DNA of 21,239 nt from Avisuccinivibrio sp964424565 (GCA_964424565.1 CAYRIZ010000035.1:1-21239), one strand, 5' to 3'; positions 7,153 to 15,158 are shown, numbered from the stretch's first letter. The notes: generated by a model not told the origin, from the letters alone. Translations and numbers: made by a program.

Positions 7153-8364
7153 GTGCCTGATAACGCAAGATCTTTTCCCCTGTCCTATGTGATCTCCCTG
7201 CTCGCCTGCTGCAAGGCTCTGCCTTATCACGTGTTCGGGGCGGACAATCACTATGTGGAAAAATTCGATCTCAACGATCGCGACAGTCAGAATGTGCTGA
7301 AAACAGACTATCAGCTGCGCTGCAGGATCCTGCAGCAGGTGCGGGAGAGAAAAGTAGCCCTGATCTGCGAGGAAAGTCCGGTGATTTACGCCGGAGTGCA
7401 GTGTCCGGACGAATTGACCATGATAGTAGGTCCCGTGGTCATGAGCCGGGTAGATCAGAATTTCATGCAGCTGTATGCCAACAAACATCATGCCGCCGGC
7501 TGCCCGCTGCAGTACTGTGAGCCTGCCGCTCTGGCGGCGGTGGTGCTGATCGTCTACTCCAGAATCTCCGGCAGGCTGCTGTCGGTCAATGAACTGCTGG
7601 ATCAGCATTTTCTGACCCCGGAGATGATAGAGCAGACGCAAAAGCGCGTGGCCAGCGTATTTTCCAAAATTTCCATAGAGGCCAGGCCGCACAATCCTGT
7701 AACCCTGGAGCTCAATATCCGCCGGGCCATTCGCAGCGGCAGCGAGCAGATGCTCAAAGAAGCTCTCGATTCTCCCTATGCTGCCATGCGCGGTACCCTG
7801 GCTGCCACTGCGCTGCGCGCGGCGCAAAATCTGGCCGTAGTGGACATCACCATAGCCACGCGGGAGGCCATAGAATGCGGGCTGTCGGTGGAGGAGATGT
7901 ATATCCTGGCCGATGCCTATATCCTGCAGGTGGAGGACTGCCGCTATCCTGCCGACTGCGCGGCCCTGGCCCGGGCCTGTGCCCGCCGCTGTACGCAGCT
8001 GGTGGCCGCCGCCCGCCGGGAAAGCAGCCACGAAACTTCTGTTTCCATGATGGTGCTGCGCGCCCGCAATTACATAGACCGCCACCTCTACGAAAAAATA
8101 GATGTGCCGGCCATGGCCGCAGAGCTCAAAATCTCCGCCGGCTATCTCTCCCGCATCTTCAAGGAGGGCACCTCCATGACGCTGCTGCAGTATGCCCACC
8201 GCCGCAAGGTGGAGCTGGCGGCCACCCTGCTGGCCGGCTCGGACAAGAGCCTGCAGGAAATAGCGGCCATGTTGGGCTTCAGCTCCCAAAGCCACTTCGG
8301 GCAGGTCTTTGCCCGCATCATGAAGCTCACCCCGCGGCAGTACCGCAATATGCACAAATACTGA
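7153..8364 (+). CDS. AraC-family transcriptional regulator
   Basis: This 403-residue regulator has two helix-turn-helix units in its C-terminal ~107 residues: DVPAMAAELKISAGYLSRIFK and then SLQEIAAMLGFSSQSHFGQVF, ending with the classic KLTPRQYR. The N-terminal ~290 residues are not the cupin of AraC and I do not recognise them; they are presumably the effector-sensing part. The start is GTG at 7153 with GAGG about 9 nt upstream, which is weaker support than for its neighbours. Placed between rbsKD and the ABC operon, it likely controls both. Sugar-type AraC regulators usually activate, and the TTTATCA repeats are candidate targets. Confidence 0.85.
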   Translation: MPDNARSFPLSYVISLLACCKALPYHVFGADNHYVEKFDLNDRDSQNVLKTDYQLRCRILQQVRERKVALICEESPVIYAGVQCPDELTMIVGPVVMSRVDQNFMQLYANKHHAAGCPLQYCEPAALAAVVLIVYSRISGRLLSVNELLDQHFLTPEMIEQTQKRVASVFSKISIEARPHNPVTLELNIRRAIRSGSEQMLKEALDSPYAAMRGTLAATALRAAQNLAVVDITIATREAIECGLSVEEMYILADAYILQVEDCRYPADCAALARACARRCTQLVAAARRESSHETSVSMMVLRARNYIDRHLYEKIDVPAMAAELKISAGYLSRIFKEGTSMTLLQYAHRRKVELAATLLAGSDKSLQEIAAMLGFSSQSHFGQVFARIMKLTPRQYRNMHKY

Positions 8365-8386
8365 CACCAAAAAGCCAAATTCCGCT

Positions 8387-8402
8387 GTGAAAACGGTTGC
8401 AG
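8387..8402. promoter_or_regulatory. GalR/LacI-like half-symmetric site
   Basis: GTGAAAACGGTTGCAG has a central CG flanked by AA and TT and partial dyad symmetry (5 of 7 pairs in TGAAAACGGTTGCA). It lies just after the regulator gene and about 200 bp upstream of the candidate ABC-operon promoter, which is far for direct repression. Confidence 0.25.
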
Positions 8403-8596
8403 CCGGCAGGAGAAATGTCTGGCGTCATACCTTGATTTCCCTACAGATTGCCGTCGGCAGCTGTGGCCGCGGCGGCGTGCCTTTGTGGCCGGCTGCGGCG
8501 CAATCCCTTGTATTTCCGGCCCAAATCAGCTGCAAAAACAGCGTGCTTTTATATGCGATTTGCCCTCTGCCGGGATTTGCCCGCCACGGCAGAATT

Positions 8597-8628
8597 TTGA
8601 CATCACTTTTATCATAATTTTGATAAAA
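8597..8628 (+). promoter_or_regulatory. Candidate promoter of the ABC/isomerase operon with overlapping inverted repeat
   Basis: A consensus TTGACA (8597-8602) is followed after 16 bp by TTTGAT (8619-8624, 4 of 6 to TATAAT). The inverted repeat TTTTATCA (8607-8614) and TGATAAAA (8621-8628), loop TAATTT, covers the spacer and the -10. Outer TGACAT (8598-8603) and ATGTCA (8629-8634) extend the symmetry imperfectly. A regulator bound here would block or reposition RNA polymerase. The rest of the 377-bp gap 8365-8741 shows no gene. Confidence 0.5.
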
Positions 8629-8741
8629 ATGTCATAATTTAAACAAACCTCCGTACCGGCTGTGGTTAAGATGAATCTCACCAACACATGCAAAAACCAC
8701 TGTTTTGCAGAGCCTTCTCTTAAGATACGGAGTATTACGAA

Positions 8742-9707
8742 ATGAGAATCAGCAAGCTTTGTGTCACCCTCGCCGCCGCCTGCGCCGCAGTTTCCCTGGC
8801 CGCTTCCGCTTATGCCGATGAGGGCGTACGCCTGACCGGCGGCGGCAGCAACATCATGTATATCATCACTCCTTCCCACTCCAATCCCTTCTTCAAGACG
8901 GAGGCTGAAGTTGCTGCCCGTACCGCCCGCGATCTGGGCTATGAGGTCAAAATGGTTTCTCATGACGACAGCCCGGTCAAGCAGTCCGAGCTGTTTGAAA
9001 CCGCCATCTCCGACAAGGCTGCCGCCATCATCTGCGACAATGCCGGTGCCGATGCCACCGTGGCGGCGGTAAAACGCGCCTATGACAACAATATCCCCAC
9101 CTTCCTCATCGACCGCGAAATCAATGAACAGGGCATAGCCATAGCCCAGATCGTGGCCAACAACTATCAGGGAGCCAAGGGCGTGGCTGAAGTGTTTGTG
9201 GAAGTAATGGAGGAGGAAGGCAAATATGCCGAGCTCTTCGGCCTCGATTCAGACACCAATGCCCAGACCCGCTCCACCGCTTTCCATGAGGTAATAGATC
9301 AGTATCCCGATCTGCAGCTGGTCTCAGTGCAGACTGCCAACTGGGATCAGAATATGGGCTATCAGAAGATGGAAACCATATTGCAGTCCCACCCCGATTT
9401 AAAGGGCGTGATTTCCGGCAATGACAACATGGCCGTAGGTGCCGCCGCAGCCGCCCAGGCCGCCGGCAAAACCCTGCACATCATAGCCGTGGACGGCTCC
9501 AATGATGCCCGCGATCAAATCCTGCAGGGCAACATGACGGCCACGGCCATGCAGCCGGCCGCCCTCATCGCCCAGATGGCCGTGGAGCAGGCCGACCGCT
9601 ACCTCAAGACCGGCAGCACCGGCCAGCCGGAAAAGCAGCTGATCGACTGCGAAATCATCACCATAGACAATGCCCAAAACCTCAATGACTTTACCTTGAG
9701 CAAGTAG
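8742..9707 (+). CDS. Periplasmic sugar-binding protein of an RbsB-type ABC transporter
   Basis: This 321-residue precursor has a signal peptide (MRISKL, then an Ala-rich core) with a likely cleavage after ASAYA (residue 25). The mature part follows the type I periplasmic binding fold: YIITPSHSNPFFKTEAEVA, DNAGADATVAAVKRA, IPTFLIDREIN, VISGNDNMAVGAAAA, IIAVDGSND and GNMTATAMQP. The ligand class is pentose- or apiose-like, judged from the operon. GGAG lies 9 nt before the ATG. It is the first gene of the operon and is separated from the next by a stem-loop, as is common where the binding protein is made in excess. Confidence 0.92.
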   Translation: MRISKLCVTLAAACAAVSLAASAYADEGVRLTGGGSNIMYIITPSHSNPFFKTEAEVAARTARDLGYEVKMVSHDDSPVKQSELFETAISDKAAAIICDNAGADATVAAVKRAYDNNIPTFLIDREINEQGIAIAQIVANNYQGAKGVAEVFVEVMEEEGKYAELFGLDSDTNAQTRSTAFHEVIDQYPDLQLVSVQTANWDQNMGYQKMETILQSHPDLKGVISGNDNMAVGAAAAAQAAGKTLHIIAVDGSNDARDQILQGNMTATAMQPAALIAQMAVEQADRYLKTGSTGQPEKQLIDCEIITIDNAQNLNDFTLSK

Positions 9708-9733
9708 GCACAGAGCAAACTCAAACACAGGCA

Positions 9734-9752
9734 GTGCCGCGTCCTGCGGCAC
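9734..9752 (+). promoter_or_regulatory. Stem-loop after the binding-protein gene
   Basis: GTGCCGC (9734-9740) pairs perfectly with GCGGCAC (9746-9752), loop GTCCT, followed by only TTTA. It is too weak in U residues for strong termination. It is more likely an RNA-stabilising or partially attenuating element that raises binding-protein mRNA over the downstream transporter genes. Confidence 0.5.
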
Positions 9753-9859
9753 TTTATGACCAATCCCGATTTCAGCCCCAGGCAGGCAGGCCGGCCCGGC
9801 ACGCCCCTGCTGCGCCCTGCTGAAACCCCAAAACCACAGCCGAACATGTGAGGATTACG

Positions 9860-10507
9860 ATGTCAAAGCGGAATTTACTGATTGCAGGTCTGGCGGCTGC
9901 AGTATGCATAGTCTACGGGGCTCTGACTGCCACCGTGGTAAAGGAAGGACAGGAAGCTGAGCTGACCGGAGAGGTGATCTTCGATCCCACCGTGGCCGCC
10001 CAGACCTTCTGGAAGGAGCATCACGAGAGCTACTTCAGCCAAAATGCCGTGGATCTGGCCACTCTGGTGGCGGAAGCAGGCGGTGACTTTACCTCCGTGG
10101 CCGCCAAATACGGTCACTACTCCATGGGAGAGAGCGGAGAACTCTCCTTTATAGTCAAAGGCAGCGGCACCATAGAGACGGTCAAAAACCATCTGCGCAG
10201 CGGCTATATCAGCTTTATCCCCGACGGCTTTGCCCCCGGTACCGTTTCCTATCGCATTCAAATAGGTCCGGTCTTCAAGAATTCGGCCGTGCGCGACACC
10301 ATCAGCCTGATCTCCTACCGCGATTACAAAAATCAAATCGAGTGGGCCCAGGTATCCGTCGCCTTTCACGATCTCATCTCCCGGGAAATTCTGGCCCCGC
10401 TGAATTTTGACGGCACCGAAGGACGGCGCATTGAATACACAGGCTGCTTTACCGTCGGGCGGCCCGGCCAGGTACTGATCACTCCGGTGAGCCTGACTTT
10501 GAAGTAG
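9860..10507 (+). CDS. DUF2291 family protein, membrane anchored
   Basis: This 215-residue protein has an N-terminal membrane segment (residues 6-26, LLIAGLAAAVCIVYGALTAT) and a soluble, probably periplasmic domain. Features fitting DUF2291 are the early FDPTVAAQTFW, a central GHYSMGESGELSFIVKGSG, the YRIQIGPVFKNSAVRD stretch, and a C-terminal beta-rich end. The start is ATG 9860, with GAGGA 5 nt upstream; a GTG at 9848 would add four residues but has no such site. DUF2291 genes recur in sugar ABC operons between binding protein and ATPase, as here. The function is unproven; an accessory part of the transporter is inferred. Its stop overlaps the ATPase gene's ribosome site. Confidence 0.8.
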   Translation: MSKRNLLIAGLAAAVCIVYGALTATVVKEGQEAELTGEVIFDPTVAAQTFWKEHHESYFSQNAVDLATLVAEAGGDFTSVAAKYGHYSMGESGELSFIVKGSGTIETVKNHLRSGYISFIPDGFAPGTVSYRIQIGPVFKNSAVRDTISLISYRDYKNQIEWAQVSVAFHDLISREILAPLNFDGTEGRRIEYTGCFTVGRPGQVLITPVSLTLK

Positions 10508-10516
10508 GAGCATTGC

Positions 10517-12070
10517 ATGAGCTGGAATGATGAAATTTATCTGCATGCCGAGAAGATAGACAAGATCTATCCCGGCACCAAGGCGCTGGATCAGGTGTCC
10601 TTTGACATCAAGCGCGGCAAAGTAAATGTGCTCATAGGTGAAAACGGCGCCGGCAAATCCACGCTGATGCGCATCATAGCCGGTATAGAAAAACCGTCGG
10701 CAGGCAAATTGTATCTGCAGGGCAGGGAAGTCAGCTTCAACAGCACTGCCGATGCCCGGGCCCACGGCATAGCCATTATTCATCAGGAGCTGTGTCTGTT
10801 TCCCAATCTCACGGTATTCCAGAATTTGTTCATGGCCTCAGAGAGGACCCGCGGCGGTCTGCTCGATGATGCCGCCCACCGCCGGCTGGCCCGTCAGGTG
10901 CTGGCCAGGCTGAAATACCCCATCGATCCCGACACGATGGTGGGAGATTTGCGCGTAGGTCAGCAGCAGATGATAGAAATTGCCCGCAATCTCCTCATTC
11001 CCAACCTGAAGATCCTGATCATGGATGAACCCACCTCCTCCCTGTCCGAGCAGGAAGTGGAGGTGCTGTTCAATATCATGCGCGAGCTGACGGCCTCGGG
11101 AATCTCCATCGTGTATATATCCCACCGCCTGGAAGAGCTGATGCGCATAGGCGACTTTGTGACCATCTTCCGCGACGGCCGCCTGGTGGCTGAAGCCGAG
11201 GTCAAAAAGATAGATGTGCCCTGGATAGTCAGGCAGATGGTAGGTGAAGGCAAGAGCTATCCCACCCGCAAGAGCGCAGTGGACTGGAGTCAGCGCGAAA
11301 CAGTGCTGCAGGTGCGCGATCTCACCCTGCCCAAATCAGGAGGCGGTTATCTGCTCAATCGCGTGAGTTTCGATCTGCACCGCGGCGAGGTGCTGGGCAT
11401 ATACGGCCTGCTGGGGGCAGGACGCACGGAAATCTTTGAATGCATCATGGGCCTGCGCCCCGAGCACACAGGTCAGGTGATCAGAGAGAGCCAGGTGCTC
11501 CATATCGACAGCGTAGCCGGGCAGATTGCCGCTGGCTTTGCCTGGCTGCCTGAAGATCGTCAGCGCGACGGCCTGGTGCAGTCCCTGGACATAGACAAAA
11601 ACATAGCCCTCTCCGAGGTGGGCTCCTTTGTCACTCCGCTGGGACTGATCGATCGACCAAAAGAAAGTCAGGCCACAGATGAAATGATCAGGGATGTGCA
11701 CATCAAGGTGGCCGACAAGCATCTGCCCATCTTGTCGCTTTCCGGCGGCAATCAGCAGAAGGTGGTCTTTGCCAAGGGGGCCCTGACCCGGCCTGAAATC
11801 ATGTTGCTGGATGAGCCCTCCCGCGGCATAGACATAGGCGCCAAGACTGAAATCTTTCATCTCATTTATCAGTATGCCGAGCGCGGAGTCTCCCTGCTGG
11901 TGGTGTCCTCGGAGCTGGAGGAGATCATAGCCATAGCCGACCGCATCATCGTACTGTCCAACGGGGTCAAGACCGCGGAATTCAGTGGATCTGACATCAC
12001 CCAGAACAATTTGGTCAAAGCCTCCTACATAGGTCATCAGCAGGCTGCAGATCAAGAAAATGCACACTGA
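10517..12070 (+). CDS. Sugar ABC transporter ATP-binding protein (RbsA type, two ABC domains)
   Basis: This 517-residue protein has tandem ABC cassettes. The first has Walker A GENGAGKST (41-49), signature LRVGQQQ (145-151), Walker B ILIMDEP (166-172) and the switch His203. The second has the usual degenerate Walker A GLLGAGRT (297-304), signature LSGGNQQ (408-414) and Walker B MLLDEPSRGID (429-439). This asymmetry is normal for RbsA, XylG and MglA. It energises uptake through the permease encoded 12 bp downstream. TAGGAG lies 6 nt upstream of the ATG. Confidence 0.95.
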   Translation: MSWNDEIYLHAEKIDKIYPGTKALDQVSFDIKRGKVNVLIGENGAGKSTLMRIIAGIEKPSAGKLYLQGREVSFNSTADARAHGIAIIHQELCLFPNLTVFQNLFMASERTRGGLLDDAAHRRLARQVLARLKYPIDPDTMVGDLRVGQQQMIEIARNLLIPNLKILIMDEPTSSLSEQEVEVLFNIMRELTASGISIVYISHRLEELMRIGDFVTIFRDGRLVAEAEVKKIDVPWIVRQMVGEGKSYPTRKSAVDWSQRETVLQVRDLTLPKSGGGYLLNRVSFDLHRGEVLGIYGLLGAGRTEIFECIMGLRPEHTGQVIRESQVLHIDSVAGQIAAGFAWLPEDRQRDGLVQSLDIDKNIALSEVGSFVTPLGLIDRPKESQATDEMIRDVHIKVADKHLPILSLSGGNQQKVVFAKGALTRPEIMLLDEPSRGIDIGAKTEIFHLIYQYAERGVSLLVVSSELEEIIAIADRIIVLSNGVKTAEFSGSDITQNNLVKASYIGHQQAADQENAH

Positions 12071-12082
12071 CGGAGCTGCCAT

Positions 12083-13105
12083 ATGAACAAGAACGATCTC
12101 ATCATGACTTTACTCAAGGGCCGTACCCTGATCGTACTAACCCTGCTGGTCATTTTCTTCTCCTTTGCCGCTGACGCCTTCTTTACCGCCCAGTCCCTGC
12201 TGCTGGTGGCCAAGCATGTGGCCCTCTACGGCATTCTGGGCATAGGCATGACCTATGTGCTGGTCACCGGCGGCATAGATTTGTCTGTGGGCGCCGTGGT
12301 GGGTGTGGCCGGCATGATCTGCGGCCTGCTCATCAACAAAGGCCTCACTTTGTTCGGCTATACCATTTACTTCTCCGTGCCCACCATAGTGCTCATAGCC
12401 GTGGTGATCGGCGTCATCATCGGAGCCATCAACGGCTTCATCATCACCCGCTTTGCCGTGGCGCCCTTCATAGCCACCCTGGGCATGATGTACATGGCCC
12501 GCGGCCTGGCCAACCTGATCTCCAACGGCGCCACCTTTCCCAATCTGTCGGGCAAGGAAGCGCTGGGCAATACAGGCTTTGAGATCTTCGGCCGCGACAT
12601 AGGAGGCTTTCCGGTGGCGGTGATCATCCTCATCCTGATTGCCGTGATCGCCTCGATCATCCTGCGCCGCACCCCCTTTGGCTGGCACATCCTGGCCATA
12701 GGCGGCAATGCCCGCGCCGCCCTGCTCTCCGGCGTGCAGGTAGACCGGGACAAGCTGCTGGTTTACATGTTCTCCGGCGGCTGCTCGGCCGTGGTAGGCA
12801 TCATCTCCACCTCGCAGCTGGTGGCCTCCCACCCCATGACCGGCAACACCTGGGAAATGAATGCCATAGCCGCAGCCGTGCTCGGCGGCACCAGCCTGAT
12901 GGGCGGTGTGGGCACCATAGTGGGCACGGTGATCGGTGCCTTCATCATAGGCGTGATCTCCGACGGCATGGTGATGTGCGGCGTCTCCGAGTTCTGGCAG
13001 ATGATCATCAAGGGTCTGGTAATAGTGCTGGCCGTCATAGTCGATCAGTATCAGCGCGATCTGCAGGCCAAAATGGCACTGCAGGCCCGCAATGAAAGCA
13101 AGTAA
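12083..13105 (+). CDS. Sugar ABC transporter permease (RbsC type)
   Basis: This 340-residue inner-membrane protein of the BPD_transp_2 family has multiple hydrophobic segments and the family landmarks LGIGMTYVLVTGGIDLSVGA, AINGFIITRFAVAPFIATLG, AIGGNARAALLSGV and AIAAAVLGGTSLMGGVGT. It would form the homodimeric channel for the substrate delivered by the binding protein. CGGAG lies 7 nt before the ATG, and it is separated by 12 bp from the ATPase gene. Confidence 0.95.
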   Translation: MNKNDLIMTLLKGRTLIVLTLLVIFFSFAADAFFTAQSLLLVAKHVALYGILGIGMTYVLVTGGIDLSVGAVVGVAGMICGLLINKGLTLFGYTIYFSVPTIVLIAVVIGVIIGAINGFIITRFAVAPFIATLGMMYMARGLANLISNGATFPNLSGKEALGNTGFEIFGRDIGGFPVAVIILILIAVIASIILRRTPFGWHILAIGGNARAALLSGVQVDRDKLLVYMFSGGCSAVVGIISTSQLVASHPMTGNTWEMNAIAAAVLGGTSLMGGVGTIVGTVIGAFIIGVISDGMVMCGVSEFWQMIIKGLVIVLAVIVDQYQRDLQAKMALQARNESK

Positions 13106-13135
13106 CCCCGGGGCGGGCAAAAGGAGGAAACAATC

Positions 13136-13624
13136 ATGCTGTTTCGTGACAAAGGCAGTGCCGTGCTGGCGGCCATGGAAGGCCAGGTGGTGGCTTTGGG
13201 CGAGGTGGATGAGCCCATCTTTGCCGGCCGGGTGGCAGGCGACGGCGTGGCCATTATTCCGGCCTCAGGTGAGGTAGTGGCTCCCATATCCGGGGTGATC
13301 TCGCTGATTGGCGCTCAGAAGCACAGCTACGGCATCACCGGCTTTGACGGCGTGGAAGTGCTGCTGCACATAGGCATAGACACCGTCAGGCTGCAGGGCG
13401 ATGGATTTGAGTGCCTGACTGCCGTGGGTAACAAAGTGCAGGCAGGCGAGCTCATCGCCAGGGTGGATCTCAAGCTGCTGCGGGAGCGCGGCTTTGATAC
13501 CACCTCGCCTCTGCTCATCACCTCAGGCTCCATAGACCGCGTCAGACGCCTGACCCTGCGTACCGGGCCGGCGGCGGCCGGAGAGACGGTGGTGATGCGC
13601 TACACCCTGATCGGACAGCCATAG
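13136..13624 (+). CDS. Stand-alone glucose-type PTS IIA domain protein
   Basis: This 162-residue single-domain protein follows E. coli EIIA-Glc (Crr) over its length: GRVAGDGVAIIP (31-42), VVAPISGVIS (47-56), QKHSYGIT with His63, VEVLLHIGIDTVRL with His78, and VKLKLL-like VDLKLLRERG. His78 matches the phosphorylated His90 of Crr and His63 matches His75, so phosphotransfer should be possible. No IIB or IIC partner is nearby. A strong AAGGAGG lies 8 nt upstream, 30 bp after the permease gene. In enteric bacteria EIIA-Glc binds and inhibits ABC and other permeases. I infer a dedicated regulator of this transporter or its kinase; PTS transport is not supported. Confidence 0.88.
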   Translation: MLFRDKGSAVLAAMEGQVVALGEVDEPIFAGRVAGDGVAIIPASGEVVAPISGVISLIGAQKHSYGITGFDGVEVLLHIGIDTVRLQGDGFECLTAVGNKVQAGELIARVDLKLLRERGFDTTSPLLITSGSIDRVRRLTLRTGPAAAGETVVMRYTLIGQP

Positions 13625-13645
13625 CAGGCAAATCACATATTTCAG

Positions 13646-13669
13646 GCGATCTGCCCGCGCGCAGATCGC
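13646..13669 (+). promoter_or_regulatory. Perfect 9-bp stem-loop between the IIA and isomerase genes
   Basis: GCGATCTGC (13646-13654) pairs with GCAGATCGC (13661-13669) around a CCGCGC loop. No U tract follows, so it is probably an RNA processing or stability element dividing the transport genes from the enzyme genes. The right arm is followed by a second GCAGATC. Confidence 0.45.
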
Positions 13670-13721
13670 AGATCAACAAGCACATGCTGGGAAAATCAAC
13701 AAGGAACAAGGAAGTACATTT

Positions 13722-15125
13722 ATGGCCGCTAAAATCAAATTAGGTTTCGTGCCCACCCGCCGCAGCGTGTTCAGCGCTCCGGATGCCATTAAATACCGTA
13801 ATCTGACCTCAGATCGCCTCAGAGCGCTGGGTGTGGATTTTGTGGATATCACCGATATCAATGCCGAGGGGCTGCTGTTTGACGATGCCCATGTACAGCC
13901 CATAGTGGACAAGTTCCGCCGCGCAAAGGTGGACGGCATCATCCTGGCCCACTGCAATTTCGGCACGGAGTACCTCTGCGCCAGGGTAGCCAAAGAGCTG
14001 GGACTGCCGGTGCTGCTGTGGGGACCGCTGGATGAAGCCCCGCTGCCCGACGGCCGGCGCCTGCGCGATACGCAGTGCGGCCTGTTTGCCACCGGCAAGG
14101 TATTGCGCCGCTTTCAGATGCCCTTTACCTATTTGACCAACTGCCGCCTGTCCGATCCGGTGTTTGCCCGCGGTCTGCGCGACTTCATGGCCGTGTGCAA
14201 TGTAGTGCGCACCTTCAGGCATATACGCATCCTGCAGATGGGACCGCGTCCCTTTGACTTCTGGACCACCATGTGCAATGAAGGCGAGCTGCTGGAGAAA
14301 TTCAACATTCAGCTCGCCCCAATCCCGCTGCCAGAGCTGGTGCGCGAGGTCAGACGCGTGCAGGCCGCCGGGGAAGCAGGTGAGGAGCTGGCCTTTCTGC
14401 ATGAAAAAACCGTGATCAAAATCCCCGAGCCCAAGGTGGAAACCGTAGCCGCCCTGGCCCGGGCCATGCAGAACTTGATTGCCAAATACGGCTGCCAGGC
14501 CGGCGCCATTCAGTGCTGGACCGCCCTGCAGGGCGAGCTGGGCATCATGCCCTGCGCGGCCAATGCCATCTTAAATGATCTGGACATTCCCGTAGTCTGT
14601 GAAACAGACATTCACGGTGCCATTACCGCCCTGCTGGCTGAAGCCGCCGTCATGAATGAGGAGCGCAGCTTCTTTGCCGACTGGACCGTGCGCCATCCGG
14701 ACAATCCCAATGGCGAGCTGCTGCAGCACTGCGGCCCCTGGCCGGTGTCGCTGGCCCGCGAAAAGCCGCAGCTGACCTCTCCCATAGCCTTTGATGACGA
14801 CGGTACGCTGTCGGCTGAAGCCAAAGAGGGCGACCGCCTTACCCTGCTGCGCTTTGACGGCGACAATGGCGAGTATTCCCTGCTGCTGGGCCATGCCAAA
14901 TCAGTACCCGGTCCCAAGATCCTGGGCACCTACCTCTGGGTGGAAGTGGCCAATATCAAGCGCCTGGAAGAAAAGATTGTATCCGGTCCCTACATTCATC
15001 ACTGCGTGGGCGTCTACCGCGACGTGGTGCCCATTTTGTATGAAGCCTGCAAATACATAGGCATCAAAGCCGATCTTTACGATCCCATTGAAGAAGATGT
15101 CCGGGCCTATCTGCGGGGCGAATAA
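13722..15125 (+). CDS. L-fucose/L-arabinose isomerase-fold sugar isomerase (possible D-apiose isomerase)
   Basis: This 467-residue protein of the COG2407 (L-fucose isomerase-related) group would convert an aldose to a ketose in the cytoplasm using a divalent metal. Fold landmarks are VDGIILAHCNFGTEYLCARVA (70-90), LGLPVLLWGP, IQCWTALQGELGIMPCAANA (263-282) and PVVCETDIHGA (290-300). Candidate metal ligands are Glu294, Asp296, Asp320 and His426 or His427 in GPYIHHCVGVY; these are assigned by position only. AAGGAAG lies 7 nt before the ATG. Followed by split transketolase genes and an FGGY kinase, it most likely supplies the ketose for that kinase. D-apiose to apulose is the favoured reaction; L-fucose is unlikely because no aldolase is present. 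Confidence 0.8.
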   Translation: MAAKIKLGFVPTRRSVFSAPDAIKYRNLTSDRLRALGVDFVDITDINAEGLLFDDAHVQPIVDKFRRAKVDGIILAHCNFGTEYLCARVAKELGLPVLLWGPLDEAPLPDGRRLRDTQCGLFATGKVLRRFQMPFTYLTNCRLSDPVFARGLRDFMAVCNVVRTFRHIRILQMGPRPFDFWTTMCNEGELLEKFNIQLAPIPLPELVREVRRVQAAGEAGEELAFLHEKTVIKIPEPKVETVAALARAMQNLIAKYGCQAGAIQCWTALQGELGIMPCAANAILNDLDIPVVCETDIHGAITALLAEAAVMNEERSFFADWTVRHPDNPNGELLQHCGPWPVSLAREKPQLTSPIAFDDDGTLSAEAKEGDRLTLLRFDGDNGEYSLLLGHAKSVPGPKILGTYLWVEVANIKRLEEKIVSGPYIHHCVGVYRDVVPILYEACKYIGIKADLYDPIEEDVRAYLRGE

Positions 15126-15158
15126 CCATCACCGCAGACTGTGGATAAGGAGGTAATC

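Noticed and set aside
6970..8370. 466-codon open frame on the minus strand opposite the AraC gene
   Set aside because: Its translation is rich in His, Gly and Gln with no recognisable domain, and it mirrors the well-supported regulator gene. It is a by-product of GC-rich codon use.
12137..13120. 327-codon open frame opposite the permease gene
   Set aside because: His/Gly/Asp-rich shadow of a clear membrane protein gene, with no ribosome site.
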